A DNA stretch of 64,000 nt from CAWAHD01 sp963781785 (lineage in GTDB: Bacteria; Planctomycetota; Planctomycetia; Isosphaerales; Isosphaeraceae), in contig CAWAHD010000001.1 of the NCBI GenBank assembly GCA_963781785.1, forward strand, positions 2,542,001-2,606,000, written 5' to 3'. The position numbers and the translations under genes are program-made. This document shows positions 9,118-19,651 of this stretch, in pieces (within the stretch, counting starts at the first letter, position 1; each line of letters starts with the position of its first letter). A model generated the notes under the pieces. It was not told the origin of the DNA. It was given only the letters and a program-made list of their open reading frames with translations, and searched no databases.

Positions 9118-9781
9118 ATGGCCCAAGATCAAAGCGCACTTACGACGGTTCCTGTTGCCGGAGGATTTGTGCAGATGATCCGCGAGTTTGCCCTGGCCCT
9201 GAAGGCCTGTGCCGTCACGTTCGTCCTGTGCGCGATCGCCTACCCGGCAGTCGTGTGGGGCCTGGCCCAGTTGTTCTTCCCGTCGCAGGCCGAGGGCAGC
9301 CTGATTTACGGGGCGGACGGCAAGACGATCATCGGCTCGGAGCTGGTGGCGCAGCGGTTCGATACAGATCGCTACTTCCACCCTCGGCCGTCGGCCGTCG
9401 ACTACCGGGCCGACGCCGCCGGGGCATCCAACCTGGGCACCAACAACCCCGAGCTGAAGAAGGCGATCGCCAGCCGGGCCCAGGCGCTCAAGGCGACGGC
9501 TAGTCGGCCGGCTCCGATCGACCTCGTGACCGCCTCCGGTTCGGGGCTCGATCCCGACATCAGTCCGGACGCCGCGCTCTATCAGGCGGAGCGCGTCGCC
9601 GTCGGCGCGCGGGCTTGGCATCGACCAGGTCGAAGCGCTGATCGCGCGTGAAACCAATCGATCGGGAGCCTGGCTCGGCGCCCCGCCGCGCGTCAACGTG
9701 CTCCTCTTGAACCTGGCTCTCGACAAGGAGGAACGCAGGTTGAATCTGGCCGTCGACAAGGCCCAAGTCATCAGCCATTGA
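9118..9781 (+). CDS. kdpC: KdpC, accessory subunit of the Kdp ATPase, frameshifted near its C-terminus
   Basis: KdpC is a single-span subunit that assists K+ loading. One N-terminal membrane helix (about residues 22-45) is followed by the conserved YRADAAGASNLGTNNPELK region. The uninterrupted frame stops at 9651 with an unrelated tail. The expected C-terminal block (RGLGIDQVEALIARETN, then RVNVLLLNLALD) lies in the +1 frame and ends with TGA at 9779-9781. The shift is near 9602-9607 in a run of alternating GC. A short extra tail after LNLALD is unusual. An assembly error or a recent mutation would both fit. Confidence 0.88.
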
Positions 9782-9804
9782 TCTCGAGCCTGGAAACGTC
9801 TCCC

Positions 9805-10938
9805 ATGGTCTCCGCGGAAATTCATCGCCCGACGCCCGAGCAGTTCCTGAACCTGATCCGCCGCCAGACGCGGGGCCGGCTCAAGGTCTATCTGGGCTCG
9901 GCGGCCGGCGTGGGCAAGACCTACGCAATGCTTCGCGAAGGGCACCGGCTCAAGGCGCAAGGGGTCGATGTGGTCATCGGCCTGATCGAGACTCACGGCC
10001 GCGCCGAGACCGAGGAACAGATCGGCGACCTGGAAATCGTCTCGCCCCGCGTGATCGAGTACTGCGGCGTGACACTCCGCGAGATGGACGTCGATGCGAT
10101 CCTTCAGCGGAAGCCGACCGTCTGCCTGGTCGACGAGCTGGCGCACACGAATGCCCCGGGCTCGCGCCATCCCAAGCGGTACCAGGATGTCGAAGACCTG
10201 CTGCACTCCGGCATTCACGTGATCACGACGGTGAACGTGCAACACATGGAGAGCCTTTACGACGAGATCGAGCGGGTCACGAGCGTACGCGTCAAGGAGC
10301 GGATCCCGGACCGGGTCCTGGCCGAGGCGGATCAGCTCGTGAACGTCGACGTTTCGGTCGAAGACCTGATCGAGCGGCTCAACACGGGCAAGATTTATCC
10401 GGCCAACCGCGTCAGCACCGCCCTGGAAAACTTTTTCACACCATCAAACCTGACCCGGCTGCGCGAGATCACGCTGACGGAGATTGCTCACTTGATTGAC
10501 CGGCGCAGCCGTCGCGCCGAGGCCGACCAGTTTCCGCTCTCCGCGACCGACCGCGTGATGGTCGGGATCTCGAGCCGGAGCCCCGATGCGCCGGCACTCC
10601 TGCGCAAGACCGCCCGGATCGCCGACCGGCTCAACGTCCCCTGGTACGCGGTCTACATCCAGACTCCGGTCGAAGACCTGACGCGGATCGACGCGGCCAC
10701 CCAGCGCGGCATCAGCAAGAATCTCGACCTGGCTCAACAGCTCGGGGGGATCCCGATGACGTTCAAGGGCGTGAACGTGAGCAACACCATCCTGGCTTTC
10801 GCCCGCGAATACGCGATCAAGATCATCGTCGTCGGCAAGAGCCGCCAGCCCTGGTATCACCGCCTTCTGAGCGGCTCGATCCTCGACCAGCTTGAACGAG
10901 CCGCGGAGGGAATCGACATCCTGATCGCTGACGTCTAA
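9805..10938 (+). CDS. kdpD: KdpD-type turgor/K+ sensor without a histidine kinase domain
   Basis: About 377 residues from the ATG at 9805; a TTG at 9778 is also possible. Residues about 20-225 are the KdpD N-terminal sensor domain with a Walker A motif (GSAAGVGKTYAML), the VDELAHTNAPGSRH block and TTVNVQHMESL. After about residue 245 comes a universal-stress-protein-type domain (VMVGISSRSPDAPALLRKTARIA). Full KdpD proteins continue into four membrane helices, GAF and a kinase; these are absent and the protein ends cleanly. Truncated stand-alone KdpD proteins are known in cyanobacteria. I infer cooperation with the separate kinase at 730-2609. Confidence 0.93.
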   Translation: MVSAEIHRPTPEQFLNLIRRQTRGRLKVYLGSAAGVGKTYAMLREGHRLKAQGVDVVIGLIETHGRAETEEQIGDLEIVSPRVIEYCGVTLREMDVDAILQRKPTVCLVDELAHTNAPGSRHPKRYQDVEDLLHSGIHVITTVNVQHMESLYDEIERVTSVRVKERIPDRVLAEADQLVNVDVSVEDLIERLNTGKIYPANRVSTALENFFTPSNLTRLREITLTEIAHLIDRRSRRAEADQFPLSATDRVMVGISSRSPDAPALLRKTARIADRLNVPWYAVYIQTPVEDLTRIDAATQRGISKNLDLAQQLGGIPMTFKGVNVSNTILAFAREYAIKIIVVGKSRQPWYHRLLSGSILDQLERAAEGIDILIADV

Positions 10939-11159
10939 AAACACGGACCGATGGATTTGCGGTCGATCCAGCGTACGATGGTGTAGGGGCAGGGGTCGCC
11001 TCGGGGATGGCACCGTGCCATAATAAACTGTGATCGGAAGGGTTGACGCGTCCGTCTTCCTGAGCCTCCTGGCCGGCCGACTGGTTCACTGGCTGGTGAG
11101 TCTGCATGCGGTAAAACCCGATTCCGATGTTCGTTCCGAAGACCCATTGGCGGTTACGT

Positions 11160-12749
11160 ATGCCAGAGCGCACGCTCGTTCTCAGCACGATTCGACTCAG
11201 CCCTGGGAGGATTCTCGCGGGACTTCTGGTCACGATTCTGCTTTGGGCGTACTGGCCAACGCTGCGCGATCTGGAACGGACCTGGTCGCGAGACCCCCGC
11301 TATTCCCACGGTTATCTCGTGCCGGTCTTTGCTCTCTACTTGCTCTGGTTGCGCCGTCGCCGTCGATCGGCTCAAACCGGTTCAGGATGGATTGGCGTTG
11401 CGCTGATCGCTGCCGGAGCATTGTTGAACTTTTTGGGCGATTACACCTTCTTCACGTGGCTTGATTCGATTTCATTTCTCGCATCTCTTGCCGGCCTCTG
11501 CGGGCTCCTGGGCGGGCAGGCCGCACTGCGCTGGGCATGGCCGTCCATCGCGTTTTTGATCTTCATGGTGCCGCTCCCCTATCGTGTCGAAACCAGCCTG
11601 GGAGCGCCTCTGCAACGGCTATCCACCGTGGTGAGCGCCTATGCCCTCCAGGTATTCGGAATTCCGGCCTTCAGCTCGGGCAATACCATCGTCATCAGGG
11701 ACTTCACGATTGGCATCGTCGAAGCCTGTAACGGGCTCGGCGCATCATACATGGTTCTGGCGTGCTCAGTCGGCGCAGCTCTGATGATCCATCGCCCCCT
11801 CTCCGACAAGCTCATCTTGATCATGAGTGCGATACCGATCGCGCTGGTGGCCAACGCGACGCGAATCACCTTGACCGGTCTGCTTCATGAAATGATGGGG
11901 AAAGGGGCGGCCGAAGAGCTTTATCACGGTCTGGCTGGTTGGCTGACGATGCCGCTGGCGCTCGTGCTCCTCTACCTCGTATACCAGTTGCTTCTGCGCC
12001 TGTTCATCGAGGCTCCGGACGCGACATCGCCCTCCGACGGCCCGATCGAACCGGTGAGACCATCCGGCGAGCGGTCGGCTCCCGTAGCAACAAGCTCGCG
12101 AGTCATTCCGGCGCTCGCGGCCATTGCCATCGTCTTGACGTCCGGAATCATCCACGGAATGTGGATAAACCGCTGGAGGGTCTCGCGGGACATCGAGGTT
12201 GCGGTCTCCAGGCTCGATCAAGTCCCACTCACTATTGGCGACTGGCGGGGCCGGCGAGGGTCAGTGCCCCGGCACGAATGGGTCCGGGCGGGACTCGACG
12301 GCCTTGTGATGCAACATTATGAAAACAGTCGAACCGGGAGAGCGACGACTGTCGTCCTCGTCTGCGGGCGACCGGGGCCGGTCTCGGTCCACACGCCCGA
12401 GGTCTGTTATCCCGGCGCCGGTTTCGAACTGGCTCAGTCGCATCCGGGCAGCTTCTCGGTGGACGCCGATGGCCGGCGCGCTGACTTATTTGAGGCCGAC
12501 TTCGAAAACCATGAATCGTTCCCGCACCAGCGACTGCGCGTTTACTGGTCCTGGAACGCCACGGGGACCTGGCGTGTTCCGGATAACCCACGCCTGGCAT
12601 TTGCGTCTCGACCTGTACTGTACAAGCTGTACCTGGTGTCTCGGACGAGCGAGGGCCTCGAGCAGTCCACCGACGCCACGGAAACGGAGTTTCTTCGCGT
12701 ATTTCTGCCGGAACTGGACAGGACCCTGTTTCCGCAGGGCTCGCGCTGA
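11160..12749 (+). CDS. Exosortase fused to an EpsI domain
   Basis: A 529-residue membrane transpeptidase-like protein that processes PEP-CTERM-type sorting signals. About eight hydrophobic segments cover residues 10-290. The exosortase catalytic set is visible: Cys near residue 190 in EACNGLG, Arg near 235 in NATRITLTG, and His near 256 in YHGLAGW. After another membrane segment (about 315-335) comes an EpsI domain with LTIGDWRG and VHTPEVCYPGAGF. A start at 11127 is possible; the ATG at 11160 begins MPERTLV and is the more usual-looking N-terminus. Two matching substrate genes follow directly. Fused exosortase-EpsI proteins are common in planctomycetes; I do not assign a subtype. Confidence 0.93.
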   Translation: MPERTLVLSTIRLSPGRILAGLLVTILLWAYWPTLRDLERTWSRDPRYSHGYLVPVFALYLLWLRRRRRSAQTGSGWIGVALIAAGALLNFLGDYTFFTWLDSISFLASLAGLCGLLGGQAALRWAWPSIAFLIFMVPLPYRVETSLGAPLQRLSTVVSAYALQVFGIPAFSSGNTIVIRDFTIGIVEACNGLGASYMVLACSVGAALMIHRPLSDKLILIMSAIPIALVANATRITLTGLLHEMMGKGAAEELYHGLAGWLTMPLALVLLYLVYQLLLRLFIEAPDATSPSDGPIEPVRPSGERSAPVATSSRVIPALAAIAIVLTSGIIHGMWINRWRVSRDIEVAVSRLDQVPLTIGDWRGRRGSVPRHEWVRAGLDGLVMQHYENSRTGRATTVVLVCGRPGPVSVHTPEVCYPGAGFELAQSHPGSFSVDADGRRADLFEADFENHESFPHQRLRVYWSWNATGTWRVPDNPRLAFASRPVLYKLYLVSRTSEGLEQSTDATETEFLRVFLPELDRTLFPQGSR

Positions 12750-12864
12750 CTGAGGCACAGTCCTGGCGTTCTGACGACAGCCGAGCCCACCAGGCAGATG
12801 TTTCAGAAAAGAAACATTCCTGAAGGGAGGTTAATAGACTCTTCTAAATTCTTTCGGTACATTC

Positions 12865-12908
12865 TTGCCAATCCCACGGAATCTGATATCATCCGTGTCT
12901 GCGGGGAT
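12865..12908 (+). promoter_or_regulatory. Promoter and conserved leader motif, first sorted protein
   Basis: TTGCCA (12865-12870), a 16-base spacer, then an extended -10: TGA at 12884-12886 and TATCAT at 12887-12892. It is followed by TGTCTGCGGGGAT (12896-12908). The same arrangement recurs at 14361-14405 in front of the second sorted-protein gene, including the 13-base element downstream of the -10. The downstream element would lie at or just after the transcription start. The duplication supports function; the promoter class is inferred. Confidence 0.6.
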
Positions 12909-12979
12909 ATGGAAGGTCCCGCAAGTGGTCCTTACCGACTTCCCGAAGACAGGTCGCCGTCCGACATGGATCAATCAAA

Positions 12980-13935
12980 ATGAACACCAAGAACGCGAAT
13001 CTGCGACGATCGATGATGATGTGCTGCAGGGGAGTATCCGCGCGCTGGCCTCGCGCGGACTCGTTCTGATCGTCGGCCTTTCGATCGGGTGCATGGCGGC
13101 GCCACCGGCTTTCGCCCAGATCAGCTTGGGCCAAGCTGGTGACTACTCGCTGTTTCAGGCCTCCGTCGGCAGTAGTCCCAATATCATGAGCATTTCGGGG
13201 TCCACGATCAGTAACGATGTTGGCATGGGCGCAAATGCGGTGTACGCGTTGTCGTCCACGACCATCACGGGCGGACTCTATGAAGACTCGAACACCTTCG
13301 GATCAACCTCGAATCTGACCACAGGAGCCGGTATCTTTTCTCCGGTCAATCTGTCGCAGGCTGCCAGCGACGCGGGCAGTGCGGCCGCGGCTGCCGCGGG
13401 ATCGACGCCATCCGCGACATACGGCAACATCGGCAGCATGAGCTTTACCGGTAATGCAGCTCAAAACACGTTCAACCTGTCAAGCCTTAACCTCAATGGT
13501 GGCCAGATCACGATCAGCGGATCCGGGTTGTTCGTATTCAATATTACGGGCACCATCGGAGGGACAGGCAGTAATAGTAGCGACGCGATGTTCCTCAGCA
13601 ATGCCGTTGTGCAGGCGTCGAGCGGCGTTACGGGGATTATCTTCAACATCGAGAACGGCGGAAACGTATCCATCGGTGGGAACACCGGGTCGCAGGTGGT
13701 GGGGACAATCCTTGATATGAGCCACGGGTCCGTGTCCCTTTCGAACACGAATCTCGAGGGGAGCTTGATCACAAACGGCAACATTGCCATCGCCAACAGC
13801 TACATCGTCGCGCCGGAAATGCCCACGATCGTGATGGCGGGTTTCGCGGGTCTCATCCTCGTTGCCCGTGGTGGCCTCAAATGTCTGCGAGGACGTAGAC
13901 GCACTCTTCGGATCGTTACTCCTCCCCAGCCCTGA
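12980..13935 (+). CDS. Secreted exosortase substrate with PEMPT sorting signal, start region frame-broken
   Basis: A Ser/Gly/Asn-rich secreted protein. The body begins after a signal peptide (GLVLIVGLSIG, then APPAFAQ) with SLGQAGDYSLFQ, resembling choice-of-anchor-A type adhesin domains, and consists of beta-rich repeats. The C-terminus is APEMPT, a hydrophobic helix (IVMAGFAGLILVA), then a basic cluster: an exosortase sorting signal with Met in place of the usual middle residue. The start is uncertain. The ATG at 12980 gives a natural basic N-region (MNTKNANLRRSMMM) but needs a one-base shift near 13030-13050; otherwise the GTG at 13021 is the first in-frame start after the promoter. A plausible substrate of the neighbouring exosortase. 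Confidence 0.75.
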
Positions 13936-14360
13936 ATGACCAAGGGAAGTCGGCAGCCCGAAGCCGTCAAACCACCCGCTCTGAGCCGGGCCCACTGGTT
14001 CACTGTGGCGAATCCCGCATGCCCTTGAACAATCGACACGGCGCTGCTGGCTCGCGATGATATTCGTGTTCTCCATTGACTGCGTCGAGTGCTCTGCGAA
14101 GCAGACACTCGACCGTCATTTTTTCGTCGATGCAGACGAACAATTCGGCTTCCCGTGAGCCGGCGGTTGGACAGCACGTCCTGCTTTGGCGGCTCCTGCA
14201 CAGCCTGCTTCCATGGCTGGTGTCAATTCTCTGCCGTCGCCTTGCCAAATAAGCGCTAAGACCAGCGCACCTCCAGGTCCCGTCGCCGTCACGTCTTAAA
14301 AAAGCAACGCGCGCGGTCTATTTCCTCCGATCGAGCGTATCAAACCCTGGGATAGGTTGC
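13936..14360. other. Intergenic region between the two sorted-protein genes
   Basis: No supported gene is seen. Open frames on the minus strand (for example 14000-14248) are short, basic and without recognisable motifs. The right edge leads into the second promoter-leader element. I found no clear Rho-independent terminator after 13935. Confidence 0.5.
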
Positions 14361-14405
14361 TTGCAATTGAAGTGTGAGACTGATACCATCGTTGTCTGCG
14401 GGGAT
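14361..14405 (+). promoter_or_regulatory. Promoter and conserved leader motif, second sorted protein
   Basis: TTGCAA (14361-14366), a 17-base spacer, TGA plus TACCAT as an extended -10 (14381-14389), then TGTCTGCGGGGAT (14393-14405). The -10 region and the 13-base element match those at 12865-12908; the rest of the two upstream regions is unrelated. This points to selection, not to a simple duplicated block. Confidence 0.6.
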
Positions 14406-14477
14406 TCTTGCAGGGACCGCCGTTGTGCGCCGGTTCTTTGATCCAGGCGTTCGCGCTTGCAAAGGGGTTCAAGCGTC

Positions 14478-15322
14478 GTGCGACCCAAGCTAGCTCATCG
14501 TAAACCAGCTTCTCTCGATTTCCGAGTTGGACTCAATCGCGTGCTTTCCGGCGGGCTCACTCCGTTCATCGTGCTCGCGTTGGCTCTGCTCGCTGCTCCG
14601 ACCCGCGCCATTGCGCAGACGATCGACCTCGGATCCGGGCAATACGGCGTCTTCGAGGAATCCAATGGAACGTCGAAAGGCGGGGTCTTCACGCTCACGA
14701 GGAGCACGATCGTCGGAAATGTCGAGCTGGGCCCAAACACCAGTTTCACGAATTCTTCGTCTTCGATCACGGCAAACTCGGGCAAACCTTTGACCGATGT
14801 GAGCGCTGCACCCACCGCGATTTCCAGTTACACGGCCACGAATCTCGGCGACATCGGCGACTCAACGCCGACAATCACCGGAACCGGCTCAATCAACGTT
14901 TACTCGGTCGGGAACATGAACCTGAGTTCCGGGTCGCTAACGATCAAGGGAACTGCAAATGAGATGTTTGTGTTCAATGTCTCCGGTAGCGTTTCAGTCG
15001 CAAGTTCGAGCATCGTCCTGAGCGGCGTGAATGCGAGCCAGGTCATTTTCAACGTGATTGGCGGAAATGTCTCCATCAAGAGCAGCACCTCCAACGGTAC
15101 GTTTGTGGATCAAAAGGGCACGATCACGCTGACATCCTCCACGGAAACGGGAGCCGTTGTCTCCGGAGGAAACATCTCGGTGACAGGTAGCACTGTGAAC
15201 GCGGATGCATTCCTGCGCCGGTCGTTTCCGCCTCGGCCCCGGAGATGCCGACGATCGCGACCGCGGGCTTGGCGTGCCTCCTTGTCCTCGCGAGTGCGGG
15301 CATCAGGCGACTGAAACGTTGA
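14478..15322 (+). CDS. Second secreted exosortase substrate with PEMPT signal, frameshift before the signal
   Basis: A secreted protein starting at GTG 14478 (TTG 14457 is an alternative). A signal peptide (FIVLALALLAAP, cleavage after AIAQ) leads into TIDLGSGQYGVFEE and beta-rich Ser/Thr/Gly repeats similar to those of the upstream gene. The open frame runs to 15314 with a nonsense basic tail, but another frame from about 15215 gives VVSASAPEMPT, a hydrophobic helix and a final IRRLKR, ending at 15322. One missing base near 15215 restores the exosortase signal. The shared PEMPT motif makes this correction convincing. Likely anchored or processed by the exosortase at 11.2 kb. Confidence 0.78.
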
Positions 15323-15346
15323 CGATCACCCGTCGTATCGGTACCC

Positions 15347-18300
15347 ATGCCACCCAAACACCTCCTCTCGCTGGTCCGCAGCGCCAAGAACCGGCGTCTG
15401 AATGTTCGTTTGCTGATCTGGATTTTAGCCCCGACGCTGCTTCTCCTGGTCGGCATTTCACAGTTGCACAGCTTTCAGTTCAGACGTAATTCGCACGCCC
15501 TTTTGCAGCAGTCCGAGCGGGCTGAATCGAAGGGCGATTTGGCCAAGGCCGAGGAGTATCTGACGCTCTTTTTGGGGTATCGGCCCAATCACGCAGAGGC
15601 CCTGGCGAGATATAGTCTGATTCGCGCCGCGCGCCCGGACCGTTGACGACAGAATCCAGACCATCCATGCGTTCGAGCGAGCTCTTCGCGTCGACCCCGG
15701 TCGTCGCGACATCCGCCGGCGTTTGATAGAACTAGCGATGAGTCTGAAGTCGTTCGCCGTCGCCGACGCGCACCTCATCAAGTTGCTCGGCGCGACGAGC
15801 CCGGAAACTCGAGCCAAGGGAATGGCAGTCAGTCCGATGACGGCGAGCTTGAGTACCTTCTAGGACAATGCGCTGAGGGCGAAACCGATTTCACTCGAGC
15901 TGCCAGCTGGTACAAGGATGCCGTCAAGCACGGTCCGCACCGGATCGACGCGTACGTACGGCTGGCTGACGTGCTCCGAATCCGCCTCAGCGATCCGAGC
16001 GCGGCCGATCGGGCTATGGACGCCCGCGAGATCAAGGATGGCCTTGTCTCGGCCAACACCCAGTCGTTCCGCGCTTATCTTGAACGAGCTCGCTACCGCA
16101 AGCAGTACAAGATCGCAGGGGCTGACCAGGACATCGCCCGGGCGCTCGAGCTAGCACCCGAGAATGCCGATGTCCTCTTGACCGCGGCGGCGTTCGCAAT
16201 CGATCGGGGTGCTCTCGATCTGGCGCAGCGCCACCTCACCACCGGTATCGAGAGGCATCCCAAAAACTGGCGATTCCCGGATGCAATGGCTTTGATCGCC
16301 AGACAATCGGGGCAGTCCAAGAAAGCTGAGGAATGCCTGAGTCGCGCCATTGAAGCAGCGGACGATCCCGAGGGGCGCAGCCGGTTGCTCTGGGCTCTCG
16401 CAGACTTACTGATCGACGAGGGCAAGTGGGCGGATGCCCAGCGAGCAGTCGACAGCCTTGGCGAGCGGCGTGTCAGGTCCGAGCTGGTGAGGTATCTCAG
16501 CGCCCGAATCAAGGCTGGTAAGACGAAATGGATCGAGGCCTCTCAGGAGCTCGAGACCATCTATCCTCTGCTCCTCGAGGAGTCATCCGCACTGGCCTAT
16601 CCAGCCGATTTGCTGCTTGGCACGTGTTATGAACAGCTCGGCGACATCGATCGCCGCTACGACGCTTATCGACGAGCGGTCTCCATTGACGCCCAGCGTA
16701 AGGAGGGCCGACTGGGGCTCGCCGGTGCGCTGGCGGCCATGGGAAGGCTTGACGAGGCTCTCTCCGTATATCGACGGCTGATCGATGTGGAGCCAACCGC
16801 AGGCACGGCCGCGGCGCGGCTCATGATCCTTCAAAACCTGCGCCGGCCAGCCCAGCAGCATGACTGGCAGTCTGTCGAGCAAGTCCTGGCCAAGGCAGGC
16901 CAGGCGATACCTGGTTCCACCGAGGTCACGATTTTGCGCCGAGGCATTCGCGGCACAGGAACAGTGGGATCGTGCCCGCGATCTGCTGGTCAAAGCCCGC
17001 GATGAGCGACCGGACCGCATCGAGCTCTGGATTTCTCTCGCCGAGCTGGCGGATCGGCGAGAGACCCCCGCGGCCGCTCAGACGATACTCAAGGCGGCCC
17101 AAGAGCGGTTCGGCGATCGCATCGAGCTGCGGCTCGCTCGTACGAACCACTGGGCGAAACGCGGCGGCCCCGAAGCTTCGAAATCGCTGACTGAAGTCGA
17201 ACGAAATCTCGCGAGCTTCGCCGCGAGCGACCGGGAGCGGCTCCTCCGTCAACTGACGGAGGCCCATCTCAAGATCGGCGATACCGTTGTCGCCGATCGA
17301 CTCATTGGAGAATTGGTCAAAGAGCGGCCCTTTGATCTGGCCCTCCGGTTCTCGCAATTCGACCTGGCGCTCCGGGCGGGAGATCAAGCGACCATGGAGC
17401 GTATTCTGGAGGCGATGCGGACGGCTGAGAACCAGCTTCAGGCATCCGACCAGAGAGGCGGACCGGTCTGGTGGTTTGCGAGGGCTCGGTTCTTGATCTG
17501 GTCGGCCACCCGCAAAGGACGAGGCTCGATCAACCGCGACCAGCTCGATGAGGCTCGCCTAGACCTGGTCGAGGCTGGCAGCCGACGACCGTCCTGGTCC
17601 CTCGTCCCGCTCGCCCAAGCGCAAATCGATGAATTGACCGACAACCAGGACGCCGCCATCAAGAGCTATCTGAAGGCGATCGATCTGGGAATGCTCGCCC
17701 CAAACGTGATCCGCCGGGCCGTTCAGCTCCTGTTCGACCGCCGCCGTTACAATCAGGCCGATGAGTTGATCCGCAAGCTGCAGGAGACCGGATTTCCCGC
17801 GGGAGACACACAACTTGAGAGGCTGGCAGCCGAAGTCTCGCTTCAGGCCAACGACCGGGCCCGGGCTCTGGCTCAGGCACGCAATGCGATCCGGGCCGAT
17901 TCTACGGACTATCGAGACCGTTTGTGGCTCGGTCAAATCCTTTGGGCCGCCGGTGAACCAGCGAAAGCCGAGCCTGAGTTGCGCCGCGCCGTCGAGCTCG
18001 GTGGTGGAGCGCCCGATGCGTGGATCACGTGGGTCCAGTATCTGGCGCGAACGGGCGCAAGGAGCAGGCTCGCTCGGCGATCACGCAGGCACGGAGCCAT
18101 CTTTCCGTCGAACAGGCTCCCCTCGTGCTGGCTCGTTGTTTCGAGGAGGTCGGCGACCTGGATCAAGTCCGCGCCCATCTGAAGGCGGCGCTAGCGGCAC
18201 GCCCTGACGACGTCGCCGCGCTCCGAGCCGCAGCGACAATTTCGCTCGCGACAACTGCCGTCCGCGAGGCGGAGACAAACCTGCGTGCGATACTCGACCT

Positions 18301-19642
18301 GAAAAGCAAAGCCCCCGACGACGCCGACTGGGCTCGCCGCCTGCTCGCCATTCTCCTGGCAGGGGGGAATCGTCGGCAGACAATCGAGGCGTTTCAACTC
18401 GTGGGCTTGAACGATGACGGCGAGTCCTATCTACCACGCGCCGACCAGTCAATCGACGAGATTCGCGCCCAGGTTAAGGTCCTGGCGCTGCAAAAGAGCC
18501 GAGACTCACGACGGGCCGCGATCCGCGGCATCCAGTCGCTTGTCGACCGCGATGCATCCACCGCTGACGATCTCTTCCTTCTTTCCCGACTCTACGAGGC
18601 CGATGGGAATTGGTCTAAGGCTCACGAGCAACTGCAAACCCTCCTGGCCTCCAACGGCCAAAACCCTCATTACTTGGCCCAGAACATCGTGGTTCTGCTC
18701 CGCCAAGGCGAGACGGACGAAGCCCGGTCGTGGTTCGAAAAGCTTGAGAAACTGGAGCCGACCGCGATCCGGACGATCGAACTGAAGGCACGAATCCTGA
18801 AGGCAAGAGGTCGGGTCGCCGAGGCGGTGCCGGTACTCGAAGCGCTGGGAACGAAGAGCGACAATCTGGTCGTGGGCGCTGCGAAGTTGTTGGAAGAACT
18901 CGGCCAGGTCGCTGCGGCCGAAAAGCTTTATCGGAGGTTCGCGTCCCAGAAGCGGCAGCCCGAAGCAGTTCTGGTCCTGGCGGGGTTCTTGGGCAGGCAG
19001 AATCGGCTTGCCGAGGCCATGGACATCTGCGACGGTGCTTGGGGTTCATGTCCTCCTGAGGCGGTCGCTGTGGCCACCGTCGCCGTACTCTTCTCGGCGC
19101 CGATCGATCTTGCCCAGTGCCGGCGCGGCGCAGTCTTTCGAGCGGGAATTGAAGAAGACGCCCCAGAATGCTGCTCTTTTGTTCCATCTGGGCAATATTC
19201 GGTGCCTGCAAGGACGCTACCAGGATGCGGAGACACTGTATCGGCGATCGTTCAAGCTCGATGAGAACAACACCGGTCCCCTCTCCAACCTGGCCTGGCT
19301 CCTGGCGCGCCGGGATGGCAACGGGGGGGAGGCTCTCAGGCTCATCAGCCAGGGCATCCTTCGCGACGGGCCGGCACAGACCTGCTCGAAGCTCGAGCCA
19401 TCGCGTACCTGACAATGGGACGGAGTGACTCCGCGATCAAGGACCTTGAAGATGCGATCTCCGTGCGACCCTCGCCGCTCAAATACCTTCACCTCGCTGA
19501 GGCGTACTTAACCGCGAGTCGACGCGATCTTGCGACGGCCGCTCTCCAGAACGCAAAGACCGCGGGCCTGAACGCGGACACGCTTTCGCCGCTCGAGCGA
19601 GACAAGTGCCGGCAATTGCTTGCCGAGCTGGCGCAGAAGTAA
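15347..19642 (+). pseudogene. Giant TPR-repeat protein gene, broken by about six frameshifts
   Basis: Joined across frames this encodes about 1,430 residues. The N-terminus has one membrane helix (LLIWILAPTLLLLVGIS) and the remainder is tandem TPR units, for example AKAEEYLTLFLGYRPNHAEALARY near the start and ALLFHLGNIRCLQGRYQDAETLYRRSF near the end. Homologous reading moves between frames near 15643, 15820, 16945, 18055, 19125 and 19380, and each joint restores a TPR helix pair. Large TPR proteins accompany exosortase loci (PrsT-type) and probably act in export or assembly of surface material. Six breaks in 4.3 kb is well above most of this window, so genuine decay is possible, but error in the sequence is not excluded. 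Confidence 0.8.
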
Positions 19643-19651
19643 GCCAATGGG

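Noticed and set aside
6661..10245. A minus-strand open frame of 1,194 codons opposite kdpA, kdpB, kdpC and the KdpD-like gene
   Set aside because: It is the antisense shadow of strongly conserved Kdp genes in GC-rich DNA. Its translation is His/Arg/Asp-rich and without family motifs.
12840..12872. Sigma54-like element ahead of the first sorted-protein gene (CGGTACATTCTTGCC)
   Set aside because: Spacing between GG and GC is 9, not 10, and the second sorted gene has no counterpart. The shared extended -10 promoter explains the region better.
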